A program made the position numbers and the translations under genes. Below, one piece after another: positions 17,938-27,076 of a stretch of 27,076 nt of DNA; positions within the stretch are counted from its first letter, which is position 1; the number at the start of each line of letters is the position of its first letter. Source of the stretch: Priapulus caudatus (lineage: Eukaryota; Priapulida; Priapulimorpha; Priapulimorphida; Priapulidae); contig NW_014578972.1 of NCBI RefSeq assembly GCF_000485595.1, forward strand, positions 18,460 to 45,535, in the 5' to 3' direction. The notes under the pieces are model-generated. The model did not search any database. It was not told where the DNA came from and saw nothing but the letters and a program-made list of their open reading frames with translations.

Positions 17938-19695
17938 ATGGAACCTTCTCTCCTTCCTTCTGCTTCTTTCTCTCCTCCTCTTTCTCTTCCTCCTGCTCCT
18001 CTTCCTCGTCGTCCTTCTCCTGTTCATTCTTCTCCTGCTTCTTCTCTTCCTCCTGGTCCTTCTCTTTCTCCGCCTCCTTCTCCTCCTCCTGCTCCTCTTT
18101 CTCGTCCTCCTTCTCCTGCTCCTCCTCCTGCTCCTCCTCGCTCAGACGTGCAGAGCGAAGTGGGGGAGAAACCGTACGCGTGTGACGTGTGCGAGTACAG
18201 TACGTGCTCCCGCTACAAGCTGAAGACTCACATGCAAACGCACACGGGAGAGAAACCGTACGTGTGTGAGACATGCGGGTATCGGAGCGCTCAGCTCAGT
18301 GGCTTACAGGCGCACGCGCGCACGCACACGGGAGAGAAACCGTACGCGTGCGATGTATGCGAGTACAGGAGTTCTCAGCTGGCGAGTCTCCAGATCCACG
18401 TGCGCACGCACACGGGAGAGAAACCGTACGCTTACCATGTATGCGAGTACAGGAGTTCTCAGATGGCGAGTTTCCAGATCCAGAAACCATACGCGTGCGA
18501 CATATGCGGTTACACCTGCACCACCTCCAGCGACCTCAAAAAGCACTTTCTCACGCACAGGGGAGAGAAACCGTACTCGTGCGATATATGCGGCTCCGCC
18601 TACACCTGCTCCAGCAACCTGAAGACGCACTTTCTCACGCACACGGGCGAGAAACCTTATGCGTGTGATGCGTGCGAATATAGAACTTACTCTCGCGACA
18701 GCCTGAAAAAGCACATGCGAACGCACACGCGAGAGAAACCGTACTCGTGCGACATATGCGGCTCCGCCTACGCCACCTCCAGGAACCTCAAGATGCACTT
18801 TCTCACGCACACGGGCGAGAAACCTTACGCGTGTGATGCGTGCGAGTACAGGACTTGCTACCACAGCAGCCTGAAAAAGCACATGCGAACGCACACGGGA
18901 GAGAAACCGTACGCGTGTGAGACATGTGGGCATCGGAGCTCTCAGCTCAGTGGCTTACAGGCGCACGCACGCACGCACACGGGAGAGAAACCGTACGCGT
19001 GCGATGTATGCGAGTACAGGAGTTCTCAACTGGCGAGTCTCCAGATCCACGTGCGCACGCACACCGGAGAGAAACCGTACGCATGCGACATATGCGGCTC
19101 CGCCTACACCTGCTCCAGCAGCCTCAAGACGCACCTTCTCACGCACACGGGCGAGAAACCTTACGCGTGTGACGCGTGCGAGTACACGACTTGCTCTCGC
19201 GACAGCCTGAAAAAGCACATGCGAACGCACACGGGAGAGAAACCGTATGCGTGCGATGTATGCGAGTACAGGAGTTCTCAGCTGGCTAGTCTCCAGAGAC
19301 ACGCGCTCACGCACACGGGAGAGAAACCGTACACGTGCGACATATGCGGCTCTGCCTACACCACCTCCAGCAGCCTCAAGAAGCACTTTCTCACGCACAC
19401 GGGAGAGAAACCTTACGCGTGCGATGTATGCGAGTACAGGACTTGCTCTCGCGACAGCCTGAAAAGGCACGCGCGCACGCACACGGGAGAGAAACCGTAC
19501 GCGTGCGATGTATGTGAGTACAGGTGTTCGCGGCCGGCGAGTCTCCAGAGCCACGCGCGCACGCACACGGGAGAGAAACCGTACGCGTGCGATGTATGTG
19601 AGTACAGGTGTTCGCAGCTGGGGAATCTCCAGAGCCACGCGCGCACGCACTCGCACCAAAGAAAGGCCATGTACAAGCAATCGGGAGTGATGTGA
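17938..19695 (+). CDS. C2H2 zinc-finger protein, 585 aa, 18 finger modules (one broken)
   Basis: This is an uninterrupted frame from ATG 17938 to TGA 19693-19695. Residues 1-75 are Pro/Ser-rich, matching the left gene in start (MEPS) and style. From residue ~82 there are 18 tandem C2H2 modules of 28 residues with HTGEKP linkers. Module 4 (18427-18489) is damaged: its first Cys is Tyr (YAYHVC), and an internal deletion leaves 21 residues with no His pair. The other 17 keep all ligands. Finger types recur in order (CGYR/CGHR, CEYRSSQLAS, CGSAY, CEYRTCSR), so modules 10-13 look like a copy of a 4-finger block. A DNA-binding nuclear role is the family expectation. Targets are unknown and no effector domain is visible. 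The C-terminus RKAMYKQSGVM matches the pseudogene at 6399. Confidence 0.88.
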   Translation: MEPSLLPSASFSPPLSLPPAPLPRRPSPVHSSPASSLPPGPSLSPPPSPPPAPLSRPPSPAPPPAPPRSDVQSEVGEKPYACDVCEYSTCSRYKLKTHMQTHTGEKPYVCETCGYRSAQLSGLQAHARTHTGEKPYACDVCEYRSSQLASLQIHVRTHTGEKPYAYHVCEYRSSQMASFQIQKPYACDICGYTCTTSSDLKKHFLTHRGEKPYSCDICGSAYTCSSNLKTHFLTHTGEKPYACDACEYRTYSRDSLKKHMRTHTREKPYSCDICGSAYATSRNLKMHFLTHTGEKPYACDACEYRTCYHSSLKKHMRTHTGEKPYACETCGHRSSQLSGLQAHARTHTGEKPYACDVCEYRSSQLASLQIHVRTHTGEKPYACDICGSAYTCSSSLKTHLLTHTGEKPYACDACEYTTCSRDSLKKHMRTHTGEKPYACDVCEYRSSQLASLQRHALTHTGEKPYTCDICGSAYTTSSSLKKHFLTHTGEKPYACDVCEYRTCSRDSLKRHARTHTGEKPYACDVCEYRCSRPASLQSHARTHTGEKPYACDVCEYRCSQLGNLQSHARTHSHQRKAMYKQSGVM

Positions 19696-19812
19696 TGGAC
19701 GGTTCTGCGGGTTAAACAGCTAATTCGTCAGACGTTAAACGTGTGGATACGGATGCACTCTCTCCAGTAGACTCCAGTGACGTACACTCAGGCTTGTATA
19801 AGAGAAGAAATG
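19696..19812 (+). repeat. zinc-finger 3'-flank module, copy 4
   Basis: 3' flank of the right gene, mirror of copy 3, with the core gacgttaaacgtgtggatac and gactccagtgacgtacactc. Confidence 0.8.
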
Positions 19813-19874
19813 CTGAAAGGAGATGTGCATGCAATCAGGGATGATGTAAATGACTTTCTACCGATTAAACAGTT
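19813..19874 (+). pseudogene. relic of a zinc-finger gene 3' end, right arm
   Basis: ctgaaaggagatgtgcatgc followed by aatcagggatgatgtaaatg aligns with the last codons and stop region of the intact gene (gaaaggccatgtacaagcaa then tcgggagtgatgtgatgg). It mirrors 9627-9687 and ends where element X begins. Confidence 0.65.
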
Positions 19875-19909
19875 AATAAGGCAGTTCGTAGTTACGCACT
19901 GGAGCCCTA

Positions 19910-19932
19910 TGACGTCATCGGGTCATAGGTCA
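19910..19932 (+). promoter_or_regulatory. CRE (TGACGTCA) and DR1-like words, right arm
   Basis: TGACGTCA at 19910-19917 is a perfect CRE palindrome. GGGTCATAGGTCA at 19920-19932 is a DR1 nuclear-receptor pattern. Both are kept, with one or two changes, at 9570-9592. They lie inside element X, about 220 bp past the stop codon. Confidence 0.3.
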
Positions 19933-20987
19933 TTTGTACATAGCTGAAACGTTGGATCGCGCGTTCGCTCGTATGCACTTGTCGTATACTACATAATATG
20001 CATGAATGTTATACAGAAGCTATGTAAAATCGTGCATGCATTTGTTTTCTGTACTGAACCGATCGACTATCTGCCTGTGCATTTTGTTTTGTTTTGGATT
20101 TTTACGTGTGTGTATGATATTCATTGTGGGGTATTTTAGGTAGATATGCAGTGTCGGTTCTTCTTGGTCAGTCAGTTAACAGCAGTCAGTTCAGTCAGTC
20201 TCGGTCATATCATTTATTTATGGATGTCTTTTTGCTCCCTGGATTTCTTAATTCTAATACTACAGAAATGCACACTCAGACATACATGTAATTAACTTGC
20301 AAAGCATAAATATTGATTCATGTTTAATGCACATCTAACTACATGTATATGAACAAGGAGGAATCTTAACCTCTAAATACATTGTACAAGCAATTAAAGC
20401 AATGAAAATAGGGAAATTGTGTACGTGTATACTTGTATGAAACCTGCAAATGTGATAATTTATAATGTAGCAAGTTTAAAAAATAGCAATGAAATAAATG
20501 CGTTTCTATTTTAGACACAGCAGGGAATAAACATGTATAATAATTTCTTATATTTCTTATTATTAATATCTATGAAAACCTTTAATTTAAGTACCATTTG
20601 ATATTAATAATAAAAAATATGCGTGACTCCTGTTTCATGTGTAAATGGTATTTTAGCTGGCATAGTATGGACATATATTGTAATCAAAATACTAATAACT
20701 GAAATAGTATGCATTCAAACAATGTTATGTTTATTAATGAATGCTATTTAATTAGTGAATGTTCGTTGCTTTATTAATATATAATTAGAATGAGATGTCA
20801 ACTGCATATGTGTATGGAATGATGCAATTGAGAAATGGTCCTGGGAACATCAGATGTTCCATGATGACCGATTACGAACTTTGGGGTGGGTGAAGTATAT
20901 TAGGACCTTTCAATAAATGAGACTGGTACTCGAAAGGTTGTTCACACATGCATCTTTGCGTTTGATTGCATAATTATGACTTGAATC

Positions 20988-21183
20988 TAGGAAATCGTAC
21001 TATACGGCGTCCTGCTAATAGATGGTCCTTGATATCCGCTACGCATGCGCCGATCGGAACCGGAACCAGAGGAGATTGTAAGCCGCCTGCGTTTCAATGT
21101 GCAAATACTGTTTAGTTATTGTCATTTTCACGCTGATTTCTCTGTAAAGTTGAATTCGAACAAATGGGAACTTGTCTTATTAT
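20988..21183 (+). repeat. gypsy 5' LTR
   Basis: About 195 bp, aligned with 26450-26647 over its whole length (gatcggaaccggaaccagag, tttagttattgtcatttcac) but with many one-base indels. This suggests age or poor sequence quality in one copy. Ends were set from the alignment and the empty site in the left arm. Canonical TG...CA ends are not seen. Confidence 0.75.
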
Positions 21184-21361
21184 AACTAAAACACTTGATT
21201 GCAGTTCATTGCGGAGATCGTTCGTGCTGAGGAGGACTACGGGCGAGGTGCAAGACACAGACGTCGCAGGATACTGTACACCAATCGAATACCCCAGAAC
21301 ACTAGTACACACGTGCTGTTCACCAAAGGGCTTAGACATTTGCTACAGAATAACTGTCCAA

Positions 21362-22826
21362 ATGGCGCCTGTGAATGCGGAGTGCCCGATTGAGGGTTGT
21401 GACTATGTGGCTACGCACGCAGAGGCGGCAGTGGTGGCGGCCATGCTGAGTATACACGCCACTGTGCACGTCATAGTCCCCGGGGCGCCGGGCGCGAATG
21501 CCAAGATGGAGAAACTTAAGCGTCCCTCCATAGCACTGGCTGGAACAGGCGAGGCCTGGTCGTACTTCATAACCCGCTGGAGCGAGTACAAGATGGGTAC
21601 TAAACTTGTCAGACCCGACATAGTCGCACAGCTACTGGAGTGCTGCGAGGAGGAGCTGAGGAAAGATCTCACTCGCGCGGCGGGCAAGAGCCTAGCGGGC
21701 AGTGACGAAAAAGACGTCCTCGCCGCCATGAAGGCGCTCGCCGTTCGAGCGGAGAACACCATGGTAGCTCGGGTGGCTCTGTCTAACATGCGGCAGGGAC
21801 ACGAGGAGCCCATCCGGTCGTTCCACGCCCGCATCAAGGGGCAGGCGGACACATGCAAGTATGAGATGAAGTGCACCAAGGCGGAGTGCGATGAAGTCAA
21901 CGACTTCACGGAAGAGATACTACGCAATGTGATTGCCCGCGGTATCACGGACCAAGAAATACAACTTGACCTGCTCGGTGAGAAGAATTAGGACATGCCA
22001 TTAAAGGACATGATAGAGTACATCGAGGCCAAGGAGTCTGCGAAGCACTCGGCATCGCGCCTACTCGACCCTCAGAGCACAGATGCGATCAGTAGTTCGT
22101 ATCGGCGGAGGAAACAGCAGGACATCCGCACTAGGAGAGGAGCCAGGCCGGAGAAACCGAAGGCCAAGCCTGAAGGGGTATGCATCTATTGTGGCGAGGT
22201 GGGCCACGGCAAGACGCCAGACTGGCGTGCCAGATGCACTGAGTGCCCGGGGTATGGTAAGAAGTGCCGGAAGTGTGGCCGCCAGAATCACCTTGACAAG
22301 GCGTGCCTGGGCGGCCGACCGACTAGACCCCCATCTGAGGAGACCGGCGGGATGTGCGACGAGCAGACGGCAGCCTTCGTCGAGCTATGCACGGTCACCA
22401 TGGCCAGCGCGGACGACGAGTTGCGCACACTTCCGCTCTCTCACCACCTGTACGATGATATGTGCGATAAGTGGATGAAACGTGCGTCCGACCCTCAGCC
22501 GTACGTCAACCTCACTCTCACCAACAAGCGCAAAGATTACAAAGCGCTGGGTTTTAACCTCCTGAAACGCACCCGCGCAGTCACTCTGCCCGCTATGGCC
22601 GACACAGGGTGCCAGAGCTGCCTGATCGGCATTAGAGTCGCCCAACAAATGGGCCTGAGTACCGAGCACCTCATACCTGTGTCAATGACCATGAAGGCTG
22701 CGAATAACGAGGGAATTCGTATTCTCGGAGCCGTGGTGGTCAGATTCGCCGGTAACAGTGACAACGCTCGGAGATTGGAGACGCGCCAAATCGCGTACGT
22801 GACGGACACTTTGGACCGCATATTCC
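21362..22826 (+). pseudogene. gypsy gag and protease, interrupted by one TAG and a MITE
   Basis: The start is set at ATG 21362 (MAPVNAECP), downstream of the 5' LTR. The N-terminus has a C2H2-like motif (CPIEGC then HATVH), seen in other invertebrate gypsy Gag proteins as I recall. An amber codon at 21989-21991 (EKN-stop-DMPLKD) stands where the frame otherwise continues. Two zinc-knuckle-like motifs (CIYCGEVGHGK and CRKCGRQNHLDKAC) follow. The protease active site is ADTGCQS near 22605. The frame runs to 22826, where the MITE begins. It cannot make a full Gag-Pol without readthrough. Confidence 0.8.
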
Positions 22827-23036
22827 GGATGATACTCCATTAGGAGTGTTCCCAACTTTAATGTCATTAATGGTCATAATAAAATATATATATATATAGA
22901 TATATATGGTCATGGTCATATAATAGTTTGTGGTTTAATGTCATTTATGTTAGGGTTAGGGTTAGGATTATCAATAATGAATCATTAATGATATCAAAGT
23001 TGGGAACACTTCTAATGGAGCGTTAGCCCATATTCC
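22819..23036. mobile_element. 202-bp MITE (22827-23028) with 8-bp duplication catattcc
   Basis: catattcc occurs at 22819-22826 and 23029-23036. Between them is an element with inverted ends sharing ctccattag(g/a)agtgttccc and aactttratrtcattaatg. It contains a short (TA)n and three TTAGGG units (~22950-22968). Protease codons end at the left duplication and resume in the same frame at the right one, confirming an insertion. A second copy starts at 27057. Confidence 0.88.
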
Positions 23037-26000
23037 TCTCCCGCGCAGCCTGCGTAGACCTGGGTATGATCTCGAACAAGTTCACAACACTCGGGGAGGT
23101 GAACCTGACGACCTCGGAATTGTGTGACTGCCCGCGACGTGCGGAGCCGCCAACCAAGCCGACCACACTCCCCATGCTGGCAACCGAGGCTAACAGGGAA
23201 GCACTACACACACACTTACTCAGGATGTACGCTCAGAGCACATTCAATACGTGCCCACACCAGCCCCTACCAAGAATGACCGGCCTGCCGATACGTCTTA
23301 TGCTTGATGAGGATGCGACACCGGTTGCCTGTCACACTCCCATCCCCGTGGCCATACACTGGCGAGACGAGGTAAAAGCAGGCCTCGACCAGGACGTTCG
23401 TCTCGGCGTGTTGGAGGAAGTACCCGTCGGTACGCCGGTGACATGGTGTCACTGCATGGTAGTCTGCGCAAAAAAGAACAGCAAGCCACGACGCACTGTC
23501 GACTTTCAGGCCTTGAACAAGCATGCGTTCCACGAGACCCGCCACACCCAATCCCCGTTCTACCAGGCGAGACGCGTACCTAACGGGAAGCGCAAGACAG
23601 TGTTTGACGCGTGGAATGGTTACCACAGCGTCCCACTACATGAGCACGACCGCCACAAGACGACGTTCATCACTCCATGGGGGCGCTACCGGTACCTATC
23701 GGCCCCACAAGGGTACATGGCATCGGGGGACGGCTACTCCCGACGATACGACGAGATTGTTGCGGACATTGGTGACAAGACTAAGTGCGTGGACGACACG
23801 CTACTATGGTCAGATACGATCGAGGGTAGCTACTTCCAGGCGGTCCAATGGCTGGAAAAATGCGGCCGGAATGGAATCATCTTCAACCCGGCGAAGTTCA
23901 TTTTCAGCGCACCCACGGTGGAATTCGCGGGCTTCACGATCACCAGGACCGACGTGCGACCGTGCAGCCGCTACCTGGAGGCGATCCACGATTTCCCCCA
24001 ACCGCGTGACGTCAGATCGTGGTTTGGGCTGGTCAACCAAGTGGCCTACGCCTTTAGTATGGCCGAACGAATGCAGCCATTCCGGAAGCTCCTGAAAAGT
24101 GGAGAACGCTTCGAGTGGTCCCCGGAGTTAGAGGACATATTCCGCGAGTCGAAGGACGTGATCGTTCAAGAAATCGAGCGCGGTGTCCGCATCTTTGACA
24201 AGACCAAGCCAACATGCATCGCCACGGACTGGTCAAAGGAGGGCATTGGGTTCTGGTTGTTTCAAAAGCACTGCCGATGCACGCCAGTCAGACCGTTCTG
24301 CTGCACCGATGGATGGAAGATAACCCTGGTCGGCAGCAGATTCACGAACGCGGCGGAATCCAGATACGCGCCCATAGAAGGCGAGGCTCTTGCAGTTGCG
24401 GACGCCTTGGACAAGGCGTGCTACTTCGTGCTGGGTTGCGAGAACTTGATCATAGCGGTAGACCACAAGTCGCTCCTGAAACTCCTTGCGGACAGAGCAC
24501 TTGACGACATACCCAACCCCCGCCTCAGGAACCTCAAGGAGAAGACCCTGAGTTATCGCTTCCGCATCATACATATCCCGGGGTTGAAGAACAAGGTGGC
24601 AGATGCCATGTCACGTCGGCCGGTCGGCACCACGCGACCATCACTCATGAACCTTCCGGACGACGATGCCGCCATAGGGACCCACCTCCCACCCAGTACG
24701 CACACCAACGTCCTATCTCTCCTACGCCAAGCCGAGCTGGAGGACAACGATGACGTCGAGGAGGACAACCTGGCATGGTGCGCCGCAGGCCTCGAAGCAT
24801 TGCGATCAGTGACATGGGACCGCGTGCACAAGGAGGCCACCAGCAGTGACGGCGATATGCACATGTTGGAGGAAATGGCAGTGGACGGCATCTCCGACTC
24901 GAAGATCGAGATGCCGGATATGATTCGCGACTTTCACCAGTACTGCGAGAACATTACATCGACAGACGGAGTGATCCTATACAAGGACCGAGTAGTCATA
25001 CCACCCTCACTCCGCGGCGAGGTGCTGAGCGGCCTACACGCTGCCCACCAGGGCATATCGATGATGACCGCCCACGCAGAATCCTCTGTGTTCTGGCCAG
25101 GCATGTCGGCCGACATAAGCGCTATTCGGAAAAACTGCGAACCCTGCCACCGGATGGCATCCTCACAGCCGGGAGCACCGCCAATCCCACCTGTCCCGGT
25201 CGTTTACCCCTTTCAGGCAGTGTGCTCGGACTTCTTCGTGCACAGGGGCGTACACTACCTCGTGACGGTGGACCGATACTCGAACTGACCGATCATATCG
25301 AAGTCGACAGGTGGCGCCACTGGCCTCATAAACCACTTACGTCGCGCCTTCGTGACGTACGGGACGCCAGAAGAGCTCGCATCGGACAGGGGACCGGAGT
25401 TCACCTCCACCGAGATCAGGTCGTTCCCGCACAGATGGGGCGTACACCACCGCCTCTCATCGGTGGCCTTCCCCCACAGCAACTGTCGTGCGGAGATTGG
25501 AGTAAAGACGATGAAACGACTTATCACTGACAACACCGGAGAACTTGACACTAACGCTGTGCAGAGAGCGATACTGCAATATCGTAACACACCTGACCCT
25601 GACACGAAGATCTCCCCGGCAATGTGTGTTTTCGGCCGCCCGATACGCGATTTCATCCCGATTATCCCCGGGAAGTACAGACCGCATGAGACTTGGCGCG
25701 AGACCCTGAAAGCGAGGGAGGAGGCCCTCCGCAAACGCCACATCCGCACAGCTGACACCTGGGCGGAGCACACTAAACGCCTTCCGCCGCTTGCGGTAGG
25801 GGACTCAGTCCGCATACAGAACCAGACAGGGCCCACCCCAACAAATGGGACAAGACGGGCAGTGTCGTGGAGGTACGCCAACACGACCAATACGCGATCA
25901 AGATTGACGGCTCGGGCAGAGTCACACTTCGGAACAGGAAATTCCTGCGCAAGTTCTGCCCAGTTCACAACGACCAGCTGCCACCCCGATCGATCTATGA

Positions 26001-26310
26001 TGACCTAGCAACCCGCATCACCGTACCAGCACCCGTCGTGACACCGCCGCTACGTGACCTCGACAGCAACCCCGCAACACTCGAGACGCAGACGGGGCCC
26101 ACACCGCCGCCTGTGCTAACGTCCGTAAGCACACCCCGGCGCAGGACATCGCCCGCTTCAGTCACGCCAGCAGCACCAGGACGAGGCACACCGAGGCGCG
26201 CGATCCTTCAGATGCCACCACCGGCCCCTGAGACCCCCGAGTGCCCCACCCCCACCGGAGCCCGACGTGACACCACCAGCACCAGCGACGGGTCAGCGCC
26301 GATCCGCTAG
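23037..26310 (+). pseudogene. gypsy pol: RT, RNase H, integrase (one stop, one frameshift)
   Basis: The frame continues from protease (LSRAACVDLG). The RT core has TVDFQALNKHA, SAPQGYMASGD and the catalytic box CVDD (23786-23797), with Cys where Tyr or Phe is usual. RNase H shows ATDWSKEGIGFWL (~24222) and IEGEALAVADAL. The integrase zinc region is HAAHQG...CEPC (~25040-25150). The core has catalytic D in CSDFFV (~25228), D in [10 protein letters not shown] (~25383) and E in [10 protein letters not shown] (~25495). A TGA at 25286-25288 replaces the expected Trp after DRYSN. A one-base shift near 25840 moves the chromatin-facing C-terminal part ([13 protein letters not shown], then a Pro/Thr-rich tail) into another frame, ending at TAG 26308-26310. 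Confidence 0.85.
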
Positions 26311-26449
26311 AGCGACCAGCGTGCCTACCTGGCACAAGGACTACTCCATGGGATAGTCATGATGGGTTATATATGGACATTCGTTCATCTATTAAACTTT
26401 ACATTTTTTCAGCCTTTATCCATTTGCATAATAAACACTCGGAGGGAGA

Positions 26450-26647
26450 TAGAGAACATCGTATTATACGGCACTCTTGCATAATAGATGTTCCTTGTAC
26501 CAGTGCGCATGCGCGATCGGAACCGGAACCAGAGAGGATTGTAAGCACGCCTGCGTTTCAATCTGTGCAATACTTGTTTAGTTATTGTCATTTCACGCTG
26601 ATTCTCTCTAGTAAAGTGATCGAACAAATGGAACTCTGTTCTTATTT
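26450..26647 (+). repeat. gypsy 3' LTR
   Basis: Partner of the 5' LTR, same length and order of words, preceded by the purine tract at ~26440-26449. It is followed directly by the resumed right arm (aatcattccatgggtccg), which is uninterrupted in the left arm. Confidence 0.75.
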
Positions 26648-27056
26648 AAAATCATTCCATGGGTCCGTTATAAACATGTATCTCTATACCTAAAAGGCAG
26701 GATATCAATTATATCCAAGCATTTTTCCATTTATCAACTAAGTAACAGACAACCTAATTGAACAAATACCATGTATTTGTTCTACATGTATAAATATATA
26801 TTGAAGATTACACACATTCTATATTGGGCAAATCTTGGTTAAATGTAATTTTATTTTAAACTTGGACAAATACAGTACGTACGGTTCCACTTGCTATCAC
26901 ACGGAACGGAGACACAGCGAGAGGTTTATGTACAATTGACCTTTGAACAAAGTTCACTCCAGAATCTCGCGCATGCTCAATGCGTAGCTACGATCTGGCT
27001 TATTCGTCAGACGTTAAACGTGTGGATACGGATGCACTCTCCAGTAAGGCCGAGAC
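26648..27056 (-). repeat. right arm of inverted duplication, outer part
   Basis: It resumes the mirror of 8475-7740: ccatgggtccgttataaaca, then the end of element X, then module copy 5 (26993-27056, core gacgttaaacgtgtggatac). Similarity continues to cgagac at 27056, where a MITE starts, so the true outer end of the duplication is outside the window. Confidence 0.85.
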
Positions 27057-27076
27057 GGGTGATACTCCATTAGAAA
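27057..27076. mobile_element. start of a second copy of the 202-bp MITE family
   Basis: gggtgatactccattagaa matches the left terminus of the MITE at 22827 (ggatgatactccattagga). It is cut by the window end. Confidence 0.55.

Larger units (their letters stand above)
17168..20987 (-). repeat. right arm of large inverted duplication, inner part
   Basis: Reverse complement of the left arm, starting agaagacctatcgg and running to the gypsy insertion point at 20987. The arm resumes at 26648 and continues to at least 27056. Compared with the left arm it has an extra ~24 bp near 17283-17306, more 30-bp minisatellite units, a longer finger array and the gypsy element. Confidence 0.9.
20988..26647 (+). 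mobile_element. Ty3/gypsy LTR retrotransposon, ~5.66 kb, nearly complete
   Basis: Order is LTR, gag, protease, RT, RNase H, integrase, LTR. RT before integrase is diagnostic of Ty3/gypsy. Gag through most of integrase lies in one frame, interrupted by an in-frame TAG (21989-21991), a 202-bp MITE (22827-23028), a TGA (25286-25288) and one frameshift near 25840. The flanks match the uninterrupted left arm (8465-8480 complement), and gaatc/aaatc on the two sides is a 5-bp target duplication with one change. A purine tract (cggagggaga) precedes the 3' LTR. No primer-binding site was recognised. Confidence 0.88.
19875..26992. mobile_element. element X, right copy, carrying the gypsy insertion
   Basis: It begins aataaggcagttcgtagtta and ends caatgcgtagctacgatctg-gcttatt, the same terminal repeats as the left copy. 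After subtracting the 5.66-kb gypsy element, about 1.45 kb of X remain. Presence at the same place in both arms means X was there before the inverted duplication. Confidence 0.6.

Noticed and set aside
18304-19680. Long minus-strand ORFs (up to 241 aa) opposite the right zinc-finger array, with Arg/Val-rich repeats
   Set aside because: They mirror the 84-bp finger repeat in the antisense frame. Each repeat lacks stops there, so the frame stays open without selection. The same shadows occur at 10104-10463 and 6414-6974.

Overview
This window is animal (metazoan) genomic DNA, probably from a marine invertebrate. It holds C2H2 zinc-finger genes with THTGEKP linkers, Ty1/copia and Ty3/gypsy retrotransposons, an L1-like reverse-transcriptase fragment, a THAP-domain DDE transposase relic, several MITEs and CCCTAA telomere-type tracts. 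Nothing looks bacterial, and there is no operon logic. The species cannot be fixed from the sequence. Lancelet, echinoderm, hemichordate and mollusc all remain possible.

Layout. Bases 1-2897 are a copia element cut by the window edge at 5' and broken off just before the RT catalytic box at 3', with several frameshifts. Bases 2898-5227 are unassigned, and their second half is strongly G-rich and C-poor on the + strand. Bases 5228-7724 hold a probable dispersed repeat, a 179-bp hAT-like MITE, a zinc-finger pseudogene (6399-6835, minus) and a fold-back element.

The core is a large inverted duplication. The left arm is about 7725-11534. The right arm is 17168-27056, enlarged by a 5.66-kb gypsy insertion. 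Each arm carries one C2H2 gene, pointing outward: a 342-residue protein with 9 fingers (minus, 9816-10844) and a 585-residue protein with 18 finger modules (plus, 17938-19695). The non-coding flanks of the arms are about 95% alike by eye, yet the finger arrays differ twofold in length. A ~130-bp unit containing the gene's 3' end plus flank recurs at 6273, 7725/9627 and 9691 on the left, and at 19696, 19813 and 26993 on the right. The locus therefore looks like an older tandem zinc-finger cluster in which one unit was split by a ~1.8-kb TIR element ('X') before the whole block was duplicated in inverted orientation.

The 5.6-kb loop between the arms (11535-17167) is a graveyard of elements. It holds two SINE-like copies, an L1-like RT fragment, a 91-base assembly gap, a THAP-DDE transposase pseudogene between two 80-bp inverted repeats, and a TIR element (16337-17120) that contains a second MITE (16547-16959) with a perfect 9-bp target duplication. 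The right-arm gypsy element was itself hit by a 202-bp MITE with an 8-bp target duplication. The nesting gives a relative order: tandem cluster, X insertion, inverted duplication, then gypsy in the right arm and a small insert in the left arm, then the MITE in gypsy. The only plausible intact host genes are the two zinc-finger genes.
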